55,311 nt of DNA from Clostridiales bacterium (GCA_031276195.1 JAISNN010000009.1:1-55311); one strand, 5' to 3'; positions 33,487 through 42,556 are shown, counted from the stretch's first letter. The notes: generated from the letters alone by a model not told the origin. Translations and numbers: made by a program.

Positions 33487-34662
33487 TTAAACGTCCGCGT
33501 AGACCACGAAGCCGCCCAAGTCCTCGTAAGGTTCTTTGACTTTCGCGAAAAGGTTTCTAAACGTAAAGAATATGTTCAAGACAAAGTTTATCGCCGCCGC
33601 GCTGAAACTCATCGTCAGCATAATGACGAGCGTTCCCACGCCGATAGCCTCTTTTTTGATTTCGCCGAAAAGCAGGTAAGAAAGCCCCGTTGCGGCAGCG
33701 AAAAACACCAAATCCAGCACCACTTTGACCCACACGACGGACACTTTTCTTTTCGCCGCGATTTCCTTTTCGAGCGTTTCGAAGGGCATCAGGGGCATAT
33801 TGCCCTTAAAAAAGAAGGTTACGGACAGCGCGGAGAGAAAATACCCGACGGCAAAGCAAGCGATCCTGTCGTTCAGGCTTGAAAGTACGACTAATTTATC
33901 CGAAAGACCGACGAAAAAATCGAGCAGAAAGACATACAATAGAGTTATGCCGATCGCAAAAAGATAGCGCAGTTTGATTTTTTGACTCAAAATGACCGCC
34001 GCGAAGACGTATACGCCTTGAATGATCAAGTTCCACGTGCCGATGGAAATCCCGTCGAAATACATCGACAAAAGGAGGGGAATCGATTGAACCGCCGTAA
34101 CGCCGAAATCCGCTTTCATCATAAGCGTTTTGCCTATGGCAAGCGCGAAAAGCGCGAAAACTATCGCGAATTCGTTATATATGACGGGCTTATGCTTTAT
34201 GAGCGTAAAGATTTTCGGAACGGGTTTGACCGCCGCGGGCTTTTCGCTGACCATAACCCCTCCGCCGTCGCGGACATACGAGCCGTAGTATGGGCGTTCT
34301 TGCGGCGGCAGGCGTATCTTGCCCTTTTGACCGCCCGAAAAACGCATCGCGCCGTAACTCTCCCGAAACTCCTCCGCGCGAACCGCCGCGAGAGGGGGGA
34401 TAGGCGAATCGTATTCGCTTTTTGATTTAAAGCCCGAAAGAGGGGGGATAGGCGAATCGTATTCGCTTTTTGATTTAAAACTTGAAAACGGCGGAATCGG
34501 CGAAACGTCCGGCTTTGATACGGACGCGAAGTTCAACGCGTCTGCGCCCGCGTGATAGACCGACACGGGCGGAACGCCGTTTTTCGCGGCGGAAAAACTC
34601 TCCGCCTTTCCCGCCGGGGCGGCGGATGATTTTTGTTCGCGTTCGGATTTTTTTGTATTCAT
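33487..34662 (-). CDS. YczE/YyaS-type (DUF6198-like) membrane protein with long N-terminal extension
   Basis: 391 residues. The C-terminal 240 residues have five to six membrane helices and the family pattern KADFGVTAVQSIPLLLSM, SIGTWNLIIQGVYVFAAV, KGNMPLMPFETLEKE, as in YczE/YitT-like proteins of unknown transport function. The N-terminal 150 residues are soluble and low in complexity, including a tandem peptide repeat (FKSKSEYDSPIPPL twice and a third partial copy) also visible as near-identical DNA at 34390-34500. The extension is not part of the family. A consensus promoter lies at 34734-34762. Confidence 0.78.
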   Translation of the reverse strand: MNTKKSEREQKSSAAPAGKAESFSAAKNGVPPVSVYHAGADALNFASVSKPDVSPIPPFSSFKSKSEYDSPIPPLSGFKSKSEYDSPIPPLAAVRAEEFRESYGAMRFSGGQKGKIRLPPQERPYYGSYVRDGGGVMVSEKPAAVKPVPKIFTLIKHKPVIYNEFAIVFALFALAIGKTLMMKADFGVTAVQSIPLLLSMYFDGISIGTWNLIIQGVYVFAAVILSQKIKLRYLFAIGITLLYVFLLDFFVGLSDKLVVLSSLNDRIACFAVGYFLSALSVTFFFKGNMPLMPFETLEKEIAAKRKVSVVWVKVVLDLVFFAAATGLSYLLFGEIKKEAIGVGTLVIMLTMSFSAAAINFVLNIFFTFRNLFAKVKEPYEDLGGFVVYADV

Positions 34663-34733
34663 CGCTAAAACGTTCCTTGATTTAATGCGGCTCCGTTAGG
34701 TTTTTTGAACGGTCATAAAAATAACTTTGTAAT

Positions 34734-34762
34734 ATTATATCAAAAAAAACGCCGGTTGTCAA
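34734..34762 (-). promoter_or_regulatory. Consensus sigma-A promoter
   Basis: Minus strand TTGACA (34757-34762), 17-bp spacer, TATAAT (34734-34739), about 70 bases upstream of the YczE-like gene; divergent from the promoter at 34807. Confidence 0.88.
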
Positions 34763-34806
34763 TAGAGAAATGAATTTTGAAATAAAAAAATATACCGTAA
34801 AATTAA

Positions 34807-34835
34807 TTGCATTTATTTGAAAAACGTTGTATAAT
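34807..34835 (+). promoter_or_regulatory. Sigma-A promoter of the PrsA-like lipoprotein gene
   Basis: TTGCAT (34807-34812), 17-bp spacer, TATAAT (34830-34835). The leader to the ATG at 35086 would be about 245 bases; apart from small inverted repeats I see no known riboswitch in it. Confidence 0.78.
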
Positions 34836-35085
34836 ATCAATCACTTATAGTGGCATATAGCGGTATGTTGCGGCGCAACGCTTTTTATTTTCAAAATTTC
34901 TTAAGAAAAAACCGTAATATTTTGGAAACAAAGCGGCGTTTAGGAAGCGTTACGGTTCGCCGTATATCGGATTTTTGATTGAGAGGCGTACGGGAACGGC
35001 GTAAATTAAGTCGTTTTAAATCCGCGCGGACGCCGTGAATAGAACATAATTCGTCTTTTGTAAAATTAAGGAGAGGCTCTGTATA

Positions 35086-37242
35086 ATGAAAAGAAAAATT
35101 TTTATCATAACCGCGTTGATCGTTTGTATGTCTTTCGCGCTCTCGTCTTGCGCGCTTTTGACGCTCAACGAGGAACGCAGAAGCGCGAATATCGCGGCGG
35201 CGGTTTCGTACACCGCCGGCAACGGATACGTCGCGAAGAGAAGCATAACGCGCCTGCGTCTAATCCAGACCGTCAATCAGGTCGTCAATCAATATTATAA
35301 CAGTTACGGAAGTCTGCCCGAGGGTTTCGATATCGCCGAGGAAGTCGAAAATGTTCTCGACCAACTCTGCGACTATCAACTCGTCGTCTTGTATGCGATC
35401 GACTATCTTTCGCAGGCAAAAGCGGGGGTTTTGGACGAAAACGGCAAGTGGAACGGGGATACGAATTACAAATTTATAGATACCGTCGTCAAGGACAGGG
35501 AGTTTTACGGCGACGCGGAGGCGGCGATTGCGTCCGCGGATCATAAAGACGGCGGCGCGGTCTTGACGTACGCGGAATTCGATAAGGTTATCAAGAACGC
35601 GAACGCTCAATATGAAAGCATTTTCGAGCGGCATTTAGAGGCGGCGGAAACGCGGCAAAAGGCGCGCGAGGACGCGGCGGCGGAGGATACGGAGGAAGAG
35701 GACGACGACGCCGGCGAGGCGAAAACTCTCACGCCCAGAAAGGTCAAAATCGCCGCGGCCGAAGAAGAATTCGACTATAAGGCGAACCAAAAGGTCAAAG
35801 ACGGCGGCTTGACGAAATACTATCCCAAAGACTATCTGAACTTCACGGGGATCAGCGAGGCGAAAGCGAATAAGGATACGCAGGACGAGAAAAACCGCCG
35901 CGACGCTTGGGCGGCGACCGAGTCCGAATTGAAAAGAGCCTACGTGGATTATAAATATCTATTCGATCAGGCTTTGGACAGTATGGTGATCTTTGAATAT
36001 AAGCGTATGCTGACGAGTTATAACGATGTTACGGAGGAAGAAATCGAGGCTTATATCGAAAAAATCGTCAATCAAAACAAGGAGAGTTACAAGACCCTTG
36101 ACGATTACAGAACGGCGATAAATTCGTCCTATCAAAATATATATTATCACAAAAACGCGGGCGATAATTTTTATGTGAAAAATCTCGTCATATCGTTCGA
36201 CGCGGTTACGAAAGCCGCCGTCGACAAGTTGATAAAGGAAAACTATAAAGACGTCTCGGAAGCGGAAAAAGACCCCGAATTCATAAAAACATTGACAAAA
36301 TTGGCGAAAAACGCCTCAGTCAACGTGTCGAACATTTTCTATGACCCGGACGACGGAACGGAACTCTTTTATACCGCGGAAAAATTCGCGGAAATATTCG
36401 GGCTTTCCGACGGCGAAAAGACGGAGATAGAGGCGCAGATAGAGGGGCTGAAAGAATGGGTGAACGATAAGGACACGACGAACGGTGATATCAAAGAATA
36501 TATCGAGGAGCATAAGGACGATCATAGAATAATCTTTATCCTTTCCGCCGCGCTGGACACATCCAAGGCGTATTTGGTAGAGGGGCTTAGTTCCGAAGTT
36601 TTCTTTGAAATATATACGGAGTATATGAGCGAGGCGGAAAAATTGAAAGATTCTAAGCCCGCCGCCGAACAAGCGAAAACCCTTATAGAAGCCTTCGACG
36701 CGTGGTTCTACGCGGTAAACGACGACGGGGAGACGACTTTCAACGCCGCTCAGGACTATCTCGTCTATGAAAATCACAAACAATGGTCGTCCGTCTTTAC
36801 CGAACACGGAGTTTCGCTCTTCGGAGAAAACGGCGCGGGCGGGATCAAAAACGGCGTGGGAAACTATTATTATAAAGACGGAGAAGATAAGGTCTACGCG
36901 GCGGTTTCAAATTTCGGATATCATATCCTTATGATAACTTACGTCCCGTTCGACAAGAACGTCGACACTTTGCTCCCGGCGGGCGAAGACGGCAAATCGG
37001 ACGGCATCTTGTCGCTCGATCATATATTCGACTATATAAACGTCAAAACGGGCGAGGACGGACTGCCGACGAACGACCTCAGATTTATCGTGAAAACGAC
37101 GCTGAAAACCGAAAAAGACAACGATTTGTATTTCGTCGAACAAAGAAAAATCTTGACTATGAAGGACACGGACGGAAGTAGAGACAGAGTTAAATATGAG
37201 AAATTCGAGAAGGCTTATAAGGATTTAAAAAAGACTAAATAG
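35086..37242 (+). CDS. Large lipoprotein, PrsA/SurA-like foldase candidate
   Basis: 718 residues. Lipoprotein signal peptide with lipobox ALSSC (Cys about 22). A SurA_N/trigger-factor-like helical start (SITRLRLIQTVNQVVNQYY, YQLVVLYAIDYL) and further long helices follow. The C-terminal VSNFGYHILMITYVPF resembles the FGYHII ending of parvulin-type rotamase domains in PrsA. A charged linker (AEDTEEEDDDAGEAKT) interrupts near residue 200. The likely role is folding of secreted proteins outside the membrane, but no clear rotamase core was identified, so the assignment is tentative. AAGGAGAGG precedes the ATG, and a terminator lies at 37312-37342. Confidence 0.68.
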   Translation: MKRKIFIITALIVCMSFALSSCALLTLNEERRSANIAAAVSYTAGNGYVAKRSITRLRLIQTVNQVVNQYYNSYGSLPEGFDIAEEVENVLDQLCDYQLVVLYAIDYLSQAKAGVLDENGKWNGDTNYKFIDTVVKDREFYGDAEAAIASADHKDGGAVLTYAEFDKVIKNANAQYESIFERHLEAAETRQKAREDAAAEDTEEEDDDAGEAKTLTPRKVKIAAAEEEFDYKANQKVKDGGLTKYYPKDYLNFTGISEAKANKDTQDEKNRRDAWAATESELKRAYVDYKYLFDQALDSMVIFEYKRMLTSYNDVTEEEIEAYIEKIVNQNKESYKTLDDYRTAINSSYQNIYYHKNAGDNFYVKNLVISFDAVTKAAVDKLIKENYKDVSEAEKDPEFIKTLTKLAKNASVNVSNIFYDPDDGTELFYTAEKFAEIFGLSDGEKTEIEAQIEGLKEWVNDKDTTNGDIKEYIEEHKDDHRIIFILSAALDTSKAYLVEGLSSEVFFEIYTEYMSEAEKLKDSKPAAEQAKTLIEAFDAWFYAVNDDGETTFNAAQDYLVYENHKQWSSVFTEHGVSLFGENGAGGIKNGVGNYYYKDGEDKVYAAVSNFGYHILMITYVPFDKNVDTLLPAGEDGKSDGILSLDHIFDYINVKTGEDGLPTNDLRFIVKTTLKTEKDNDLYFVEQRKILTMKDTDGSRDRVKYEKFEKAYKDLKKTK

Positions 37243-37295
37243 CGGTTAGCGGTTAGAGACGGTGATTATTAGTCGGTGATCGGTTAAGGTGCGTG
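37238..37295. repeat. Stop-adjacent GCGGTTAG array
   Basis: TAGCGGTTAGCGGTTAGAGA begins with the lipoprotein stop codon and continues GGTGATTATTAGTCGGTGAT. Confidence 0.75.
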
Positions 37296-37311
37296 TTAGA
37301 TATTGATAGAT

Positions 37312-37342
37312 AAAAAGACGGCAGAAAATGACCGTCTTTTTT
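37312..37342 (+). terminator. Rho-independent terminator
   Basis: AAAAAGACGG, loop CAGAAAATGA, CCGTCTTTTTT. It ends the lipoprotein transcript. Confidence 0.9.
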
Positions 37343-37397
37343 AAAATCACGGGATAAAAATTGTTTTTTGAAAGCGCAACGGTACAAGATGTAGTTT

Positions 37398-38420
37398 ATG
37401 GGAATTTTAAAAGAGGGCGAAAGCCTTGACAGTTTGGAATATAAGGGCTTGAAAATCATTCAGAGCGCGGGACTGTACCGCTTTACTTCCGACGCGGTTC
37501 TTTTGGCGAACAGCGTCGCGGCGCGGCGGGGCGGCAGGGCGGTTGATCTCGGATCGGGTTCGGGAGTCGTCGGGACGCTTATCGCCGCGAAAACGGGCGC
37601 GCGCGTTATAGGCGTCGAGATACAGGAAGCCCTTTTCGATACGGCGGTCAGAAGCGCGGAATTGAACGGTATGACGGACAGTTTGACCTTTCTGAATCTC
37701 GATATAAGAAAGATTTTTTTGACCGAAAAGAACAACGCCGGAACGGACGGAATAACGAAAAGCGAAAAAACGGAAACGGACGGCGGAATTGAAACAACCG
37801 GAACAAACGGAACAATCGAAGGAACGCAAATAAATAACGCAACGAAAAACGAAACGGACGGAATAACGAAAAGCGAAAAAACTAAAACAAACGGAACAAA
37901 CGGCGGAATAAAAGCGGAAATAAAAAACGGAATAAAAGACGGGGCGAAAGCGAACGGCAAAACGAAAAACGAAGCAGCCGAAAACGGCGCGGACGCGGCG
38001 TTATGCGAACTTAGGCGCGGCGGTTTCGATATCGTCGTAACCAACCCGCCCTACGGGAAAAAGGCTTGCGCGGCGGGAATCAAAAACGAGTCGGCGCGTA
38101 TCGCGAGAACCGAAGACAAAATTACCCTTGACGAAATCGTTTCGGCGGCGGCGCGGCTGCTGCGTTTCGGCGGAAAATTTTATATCGTCGTCAAGACTCC
38201 GCGCCTTTTTGAAACGACTTATCTTATGACGAAATACGGGATCGAGCCGAAAGAATTGACTCTCGTTCTCCCCGCGCGGAAAAAACCTCCGGACGTGTGT
38301 ATCGTGCGCGGCGTAAGAGGGGGAAAGACCGGACTGAAAATCAACGAACCGTTGGTTGTTTTCGATGAAAACGGGGAGTATACTAAGGAAGTTAAAAAGA
38401 TGTATGATATTAGCGGTTAG
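37398..38420 (+). CDS. TrmN6-like tRNA (adenine37-N6)-methyltransferase with a low-complexity insert
   Basis: 340 residues against about 245 for the family. The Rossmann SAM-binding region has VDLGSGSGVVGTLIA (motif I, about residue 50) and GVEIQEALFD. Motif IV FDIVVTNPPYGKK (about 210) marks an N6-adenine or related base methylase. N-terminal GLKIIQSAGLYRFTSDAVLLA is characteristic of the YfiC/YabB group that modifies tRNA. Residues about 110-197 are an insert of degenerate repeats (AGTDGITKSEKTETDGG, NETDGITKSEKTKTNGTNGG) placed between motif III and NPPY. rsmI follows, the usual Firmicutes neighbour. Confidence 0.9.
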   Translation: MGILKEGESLDSLEYKGLKIIQSAGLYRFTSDAVLLANSVAARRGGRAVDLGSGSGVVGTLIAAKTGARVIGVEIQEALFDTAVRSAELNGMTDSLTFLNLDIRKIFLTEKNNAGTDGITKSEKTETDGGIETTGTNGTIEGTQINNATKNETDGITKSEKTKTNGTNGGIKAEIKNGIKDGAKANGKTKNEAAENGADAALCELRRGGFDIVVTNPPYGKKACAAGIKNESARIARTEDKITLDEIVSAAARLLRFGGKFYIVVKTPRLFETTYLMTKYGIEPKELTLVLPARKKPPDVCIVRGVRGGKTGLKINEPLVVFDENGEYTKEVKKMYDISG

Positions 38421-38545
38421 TGAAAGCGGTTATTAATTATTGATCTGCGATTAATTGTTTGGCGGTCGGTGATTAGCGGTTGTTTATTCGGCGGTTATCG
38501 GTCGGCGGTATTCGGCAATTAGTGACGGTCGGCGGTTGATGTTAT
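38412..38545. repeat. Stop-adjacent GCGGTTAG array
   Basis: AGCGGTTAGTGAAAGCGGTT overlaps the methyltransferase stop codon and continues with GGCGGTCGGTGATTAGCGGT and GGCGGTTATCGGTCGGCGG. Confidence 0.75.
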
Positions 38546-38606
38546 TATGTGATTCAAAAAAGCAAATTCAAAATCTAAATTGAAAAAAACGGAATTTTAA
38601 AACGGG

Positions 38607-39422
38607 ATGAAAAACGGAATTTTATATGTCGTCGCGACGCCGATAGGCAATCTCGGCGACATCTCAAAACGCGGTATAGACACGCTTTCGGAGGTCGATT
38701 TGGTCGCCGCCGAAGATACGCGCCGTTCGGGGCTGCTTTTGTCGCGGCTGGGCATCAAAAAACCCCTCGTCGGCTATTATAAGGAAAAGGAAAATTCACG
38801 CGCCGAATTGATTATACAAAAGTTGAAAGAGGGGTTGAACGCCGCCTTGATATCCGACGCGGGTACGCCCTGTGTTTCCGACCCCGGCGCGGTCTTGGTC
38901 AGGCGCGCGAGAGAGGAGGGGATCGCGGTTTTTCCCGTTCCCGGGGCATGCGCGGCGACCGCCGCTTTTTCGGTCAGCGGGCTTTCGGGCGGGTATGTTT
39001 TTATCGGTTTTTTGCCGCGGAAAACGCGGGATAGATCCGCGTTGGTTTCGGAAATTAAGGCACTCTCTTTGCCGCTCATTTTTTACTCCGCGCCGCACGA
39101 CGTCAATGACGATTTGGAATTTTTATACCGCTCTTTGGGCGCGCGGAAAGTATACGTTATGCGCGAAATGACGAAGATCTACGAGGATATGACGGAGGGT
39201 GTTTTGGGCGAAATAACCGTTTCAAACGAAAAGGGCGAATTCGTCGTAATCGTAGGCGGCGCGGAGGTTCGGACGGGCGTTTTTGAGATTTCCGCGGGCG
39301 AGGAATTGCAAGCCTTGATCGACGGGGGCGCGCCGCCGAAAGAAGCGATTAAGACGGTCGCGAAAAACCGAAAGGTCGAAAAAGACGTTATTTATAAGGA
39401 ATATTTGAGAATTAAAGATTAG
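38607..39422 (+). CDS. rsmI: 16S rRNA (cytidine1402-2'-O)-methyltransferase
   Basis: 271 residues. Methylates the ribose of C1402 in the decoding centre. The tetrapyrrole-methylase fold is recognisable: LYVVATPIGNLGDIS (residues 5-19), VAAEDTRRSGLLL, LISDAGTPCVSDPGA, VPGACAATAAFSVSGL and FIGFLPRK, all diagnostic of RsmI. Length is standard. It follows the trmN6-like gene, as in many Firmicutes. The start is the first ATG; the ribosome binding site is weak. Confidence 0.97.
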   Translation: MKNGILYVVATPIGNLGDISKRGIDTLSEVDLVAAEDTRRSGLLLSRLGIKKPLVGYYKEKENSRAELIIQKLKEGLNAALISDAGTPCVSDPGAVLVRRAREEGIAVFPVPGACAATAAFSVSGLSGGYVFIGFLPRKTRDRSALVSEIKALSLPLIFYSAPHDVNDDLEFLYRSLGARKVYVMREMTKIYEDMTEGVLGEITVSNEKGEFVVIVGGAEVRTGVFEISAGEELQALIDGGAPPKEAIKTVAKNRKVEKDVIYKEYLRIKD

Positions 39423-39495
39423 CGGTCGGCGGTTATTTATTTTGCGGTTAGCGGTCGGGTTAGTGTGATTATTTGGCGGTCGGTTGATGATTCGC
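39420..39495. repeat. Stop-adjacent GCGGTTAG array
   Basis: TAGCGGTCGGCGGTTATTTA starts at the rsmI stop codon, followed by TTGCGGTTAGCGGTCGGG and GGCGGTCGGTTGATGATTCG. Confidence 0.75.
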
Positions 39496-39646
39496 GGCGG
39501 ATAAAGGCGGTTATTACGCCGTTTCGCTTTGAAAGCCGCGGAAATTTTTAACGCGTAAAATATTAACGGTTTATATACAGATTTCTAATCTTTTATATAC
39601 GCAAGTTTTAAAAACAAGTTCTAAAAAAAGGAACGGGATTTTTGAT

Positions 39647-41008
39647 ATGAGATTTTCAAAGTTGCTAAAAACCTTGACGCCCTATACCGCCGGCGAACAG
39701 CCTAAGGACAAGAGGTATATCAAACTCAACACCAACGAAAACGCCTACCCGCCGTCGGAGCGCGCCGCGGAAATTTTTCGGGCGTTCGACTTCGGGACGC
39801 TGAGGCTGTACCCCGATCCCGAAGCCTCGGAATTGAAGGAAGTTTTGGCAAAAAAATACGGTATAGAACCGCAAAATATTTTCGTCGGAAACGGCAGCGA
39901 CGAGATTTTGGGTTTTTGCTTTCCCGCATTTTTCGACGCGGACGGCGAACCCGTTTTATTTCCCGATATAACGTACAGTTTTTATCCCGTGTACGCCGAT
40001 TTGTATAGAATTCCGTATAGAACGCCGAGTCTGAAAGACGACTATACGATCGATATCGGGGATTATATTCCGAAAAATTTCAAGGAACGCGAAAGCGCGT
40101 TGAGAAATTCCGATTGCCTTTCGACCGATAAAAATGCGAAAAACGAAAGCGCGGAATGCGGAACAAACAATGCCGAAACGAAAAGCGGAAATGCCGAATG
40201 CAATACGAAAAGCGGAATAAATAGCGGCGGCATAGAAAACGGAAAAACTAAATGCGGAATAAATAGCGGCGAAACGATAAGCGGCAACGCGGAATGCCGT
40301 ATAGAAAACGGAAAAACTAAATGCGTCATAAACGGCGGCGGTTCAAAAACAAGCGGCGTCAAAAAAGATACGCAAAACGGCGGCTCGCAAGGGATCATCA
40401 TAGCCAACCCGAACGCGCCGACGGGGATTTTGTTTCCCGTCGTGGGAATTCGCAAAATCTTGGAGGCAAACCCCGAAAGCGTCGTCATAATCGACGAGGC
40501 GTACGCCGATTTCAGCGGCGTTTCCGTCGTTCCGCTCGTCAAAGAATACGAAAATCTGCTCGTCGTCCGCACTTTCTCGAAAAGTTATTCCTTAGCCGGT
40601 ATACGCTGCGGCTACGCGATCGGGCAAAAACCATTGATCGACGCGCTGAAAATCATCAAAAACAGTTTCAACAGTTATACTCTGGACAGTTTGACGATAA
40701 AAATAGCCGCCGCCGCTTGCGCCGACGCGGGGTATTATGATATGATTAACGAGAGGATTATGAATATCCGCGACAAAACCAAAGAAGAATTGAGAAAAAT
40801 CGGCTTTATCGCGCTCGATTCGTCGTCGAACTTTTTGTTCGTCAAAAAGGACGGGACGGACGGGGAATACCTCTTTTCGGAATTGAAAAAAAACGGGATC
40901 TTGACGCGCCGGTTCAAGGGCGAAAGAACGGGAGATTTTATCAGAGTTACCGTCGGAACGGAAACGGAAATGAAAGAGTTCGTAAGGGTGATAGAAAAAC
41001 TTGTATAA
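39647..41008 (+). CDS. hisC: Histidinol-phosphate aminotransferase with a low-complexity insert
   Basis: 453 residues against about 350-360 for HisC. PLP-dependent fold-type I enzyme: LNTNENAYPPSE, YPDPEASELKEVLAKKYG, VGNGSDEIL, the ANPNAPTG motif, VVIIDEAYADFSG and PLP lysine in TFSKSYSLAG, then RCGYAIG. Most likely histidine synthesis, though related aromatic or threonine-phosphate aminotransferases share these motifs. No other his gene is nearby. Residues about 146-247 are degenerate repeats (KSGNAECNTKSGINSGG, IENGKTKCGINSG, IENGKTKCVINGG) inserted just before the ANPNAPTG strand. Confidence 0.9.
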   Translation: MRFSKLLKTLTPYTAGEQPKDKRYIKLNTNENAYPPSERAAEIFRAFDFGTLRLYPDPEASELKEVLAKKYGIEPQNIFVGNGSDEILGFCFPAFFDADGEPVLFPDITYSFYPVYADLYRIPYRTPSLKDDYTIDIGDYIPKNFKERESALRNSDCLSTDKNAKNESAECGTNNAETKSGNAECNTKSGINSGGIENGKTKCGINSGETISGNAECRIENGKTKCVINGGGSKTSGVKKDTQNGGSQGIIIANPNAPTGILFPVVGIRKILEANPESVVIIDEAYADFSGVSVVPLVKEYENLLVVRTFSKSYSLAGIRCGYAIGQKPLIDALKIIKNSFNSYTLDSLTIKIAAAACADAGYYDMINERIMNIRDKTKEELRKIGFIALDSSSNFLFVKKDGTDGEYLFSELKKNGILTRRFKGERTGDFIRVTVGTETEMKEFVRVIEKLV

Positions 41009-41027
41009 ACGCCGCGGCGCGGCAAAA

Positions 41028-41225
41028 AATGAAAGAGTTTGAAAAGGCGACGGTAAGGCTTGCGCGAATACCGCGTAATTATAAGGAAATTAAAGAATTC
41101 ATAATACGCAAAAAAAACGGAAAAAAATAACGCTTCAAATTAATCCGCACACATAAAAAACGGAAAAAATTCGCAAAAAAATTAATCCGCCATACATAAA
41201 AAGCGCAAAAAAAATTCGGAAAGGC
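41028..41225. repeat. HisC 3'-end echo and 42-bp duplication
   Basis: AAAATGAAAGAGTTTGAAAA at 41028 echoes the hisC end AAATGAAAGAGTTCGTAAGG at 40969, 60 bp earlier. Then TTAATCCGCACACATAAAAA at 41140 and TTAATCCGCCATACATAAAA at 41182 form a 42-bp duplication before the next gene. Confidence 0.65.
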
Positions 41226-41229
41226 AGTT

Positions 41230-42393
41230 ATGAAAGACGAACTGATCCCTCTCATCACCGGAAAAAATTCGGGGAAAAAATGGACGTTTAACAAGGCTTC
41301 GAGAACCGCTCTCTTGATAGTCAGTTTTTTCGTCGCGGGTTACGCCTTTTTTGTTTCGCTTTCGTCGCGCGAGGGCGCGAGTTTTTCCGAATTTTTGGCG
41401 GCGGTGGGCGCGAACGGCGAATATTTCTTTTTTGCGCTGATGCTTTTTTTCGCGGCGGTGCTTTCCGAAACCGCGCGTTTCGTCGTGCTTATTTTCGCGA
41501 CGAAAAAGACTTTCCGTCCGCTTTTGGCTTTTAGAACCGCGATGATCGGGCGGTTTTACAGCGCGGTTACGCCCTTTGTCAACGGAGGGCAAGGCGTGCA
41601 GACGCAGGTTTTGGGCGAGGCGAAGATGAGTAAGGCGGTTTCTTTCAGCATACCGTTCGCTCAGGTTTTTTTGAAGACTTTGACGTGGAATCTTTTGATT
41701 TTGTTTTTTTTCATAACGAATTCCGCGGCGGCGGCGGGAATAAAATGGTGGGCTCTCGCGGGATTGGTTTTGAACGGCGTTTTCCCCGTGCTTTTTTTCG
41801 TCTTTTCGGTCAATGAAAAATTGGCGAAAAGGATCATAACTCTCGCCTTAAAATTCGGACTCAAAGTCAAACTCATAAAAAATTACGAGGCGTCTTTGAG
41901 TACGGCGTGGAGTTTTTTGGAGGATTTGAGCATATCGGTCAGAAGTATCGTCAGGAATCTTTTCACCTTTTTGGTTCTTTTGATTTTGTATGCGGCGGAG
42001 TTTTTCGCCGTTATGAGCATACCGTATTTCTTGTTTATGAGCGCGGGCGAGAGCGTCGAATACGGCTTTATGCTGGTTTCGTATATGTTTATATACCTTT
42101 CCGCATCGGCGGTTCCGATACCGGGAGCGGCGGGAGCATATGAACTGCTTTTTTTGACGGCGTACTCGGGCGCGGCAAAGGGCAATATGACCTATTGGCT
42201 GATGTTCACGATGCGCTTTTTTACATATTTTTATTATATCGCGGCCGGCTACGCCGTCCAACTTTGCGACTATATCGCAAAACGCGTGAGAAGAAAAATG
42301 GAACTGCAACGGCTGATTGCGGAACACGCCGCCGCGGAAGCGAACGAAGAGAGCGGAAAGGAAAAAGAAAGAAAAATAGAAACCGAAAAATAA
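41230..42393 (+). CDS. UPF0104/LPG_synthase_TM-like membrane protein (flippase or MprF-like)
   Basis: 387 residues with about eight membrane helices. The family signatures are present: RFYSAVTPFVNGGQGVQ (about residue 110) and SASAVPIPGAAGAYELLF (about 295), as in the MprF N-terminal domain and AglD/YbhN proteins, which move lipids or lipid-linked molecules across the membrane. It has no aminoacyl-transferase domain. A charged tail (EANEESGKEKERKIETEK) continues as the purine-rich array after the stop. GGAAAGG precedes the ATG. Confidence 0.85.
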   Translation: MKDELIPLITGKNSGKKWTFNKASRTALLIVSFFVAGYAFFVSLSSREGASFSEFLAAVGANGEYFFFALMLFFAAVLSETARFVVLIFATKKTFRPLLAFRTAMIGRFYSAVTPFVNGGQGVQTQVLGEAKMSKAVSFSIPFAQVFLKTLTWNLLILFFFITNSAAAAGIKWWALAGLVLNGVFPVLFFVFSVNEKLAKRIITLALKFGLKVKLIKNYEASLSTAWSFLEDLSISVRSIVRNLFTFLVLLILYAAEFFAVMSIPYFLFMSAGESVEYGFMLVSYMFIYLSASAVPIPGAAGAYELLFLTAYSGAAKGNMTYWLMFTMRFFTYFYYIAAGYAVQLCDYIAKRVRRKMELQRLIAEHAAAEANEESGKEKERKIETEK

Positions 42394-42545
42394 AAGAAAA
42401 AGAAATAAAAAAACGAAAAAGAAAGCGAAATTTTATATTAACAAAACTTTTAATCCGCTTTCTTAAACTCCCATCCGCGGGATAGCGTAGGGGTGGAGCG
42501 GCGATTTGGAAAGAAAAAAAGGAAAAATAAAAAAATAGGGAGAAC
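42360..42545 (+). repeat. Purine-rich array crossing a stop codon, and a palindrome remnant
   Basis: GAAAAAGAAAGAAAAATAGA-type repeats run from the last codons of the membrane-protein gene past the stop to about 42430. CTCCCATCCGCGGGATAG (42468-42485) may be a decayed CCCCTCC palindrome. Confidence 0.55.
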
Positions 42546-42556
42546 ATAATTTTTAT

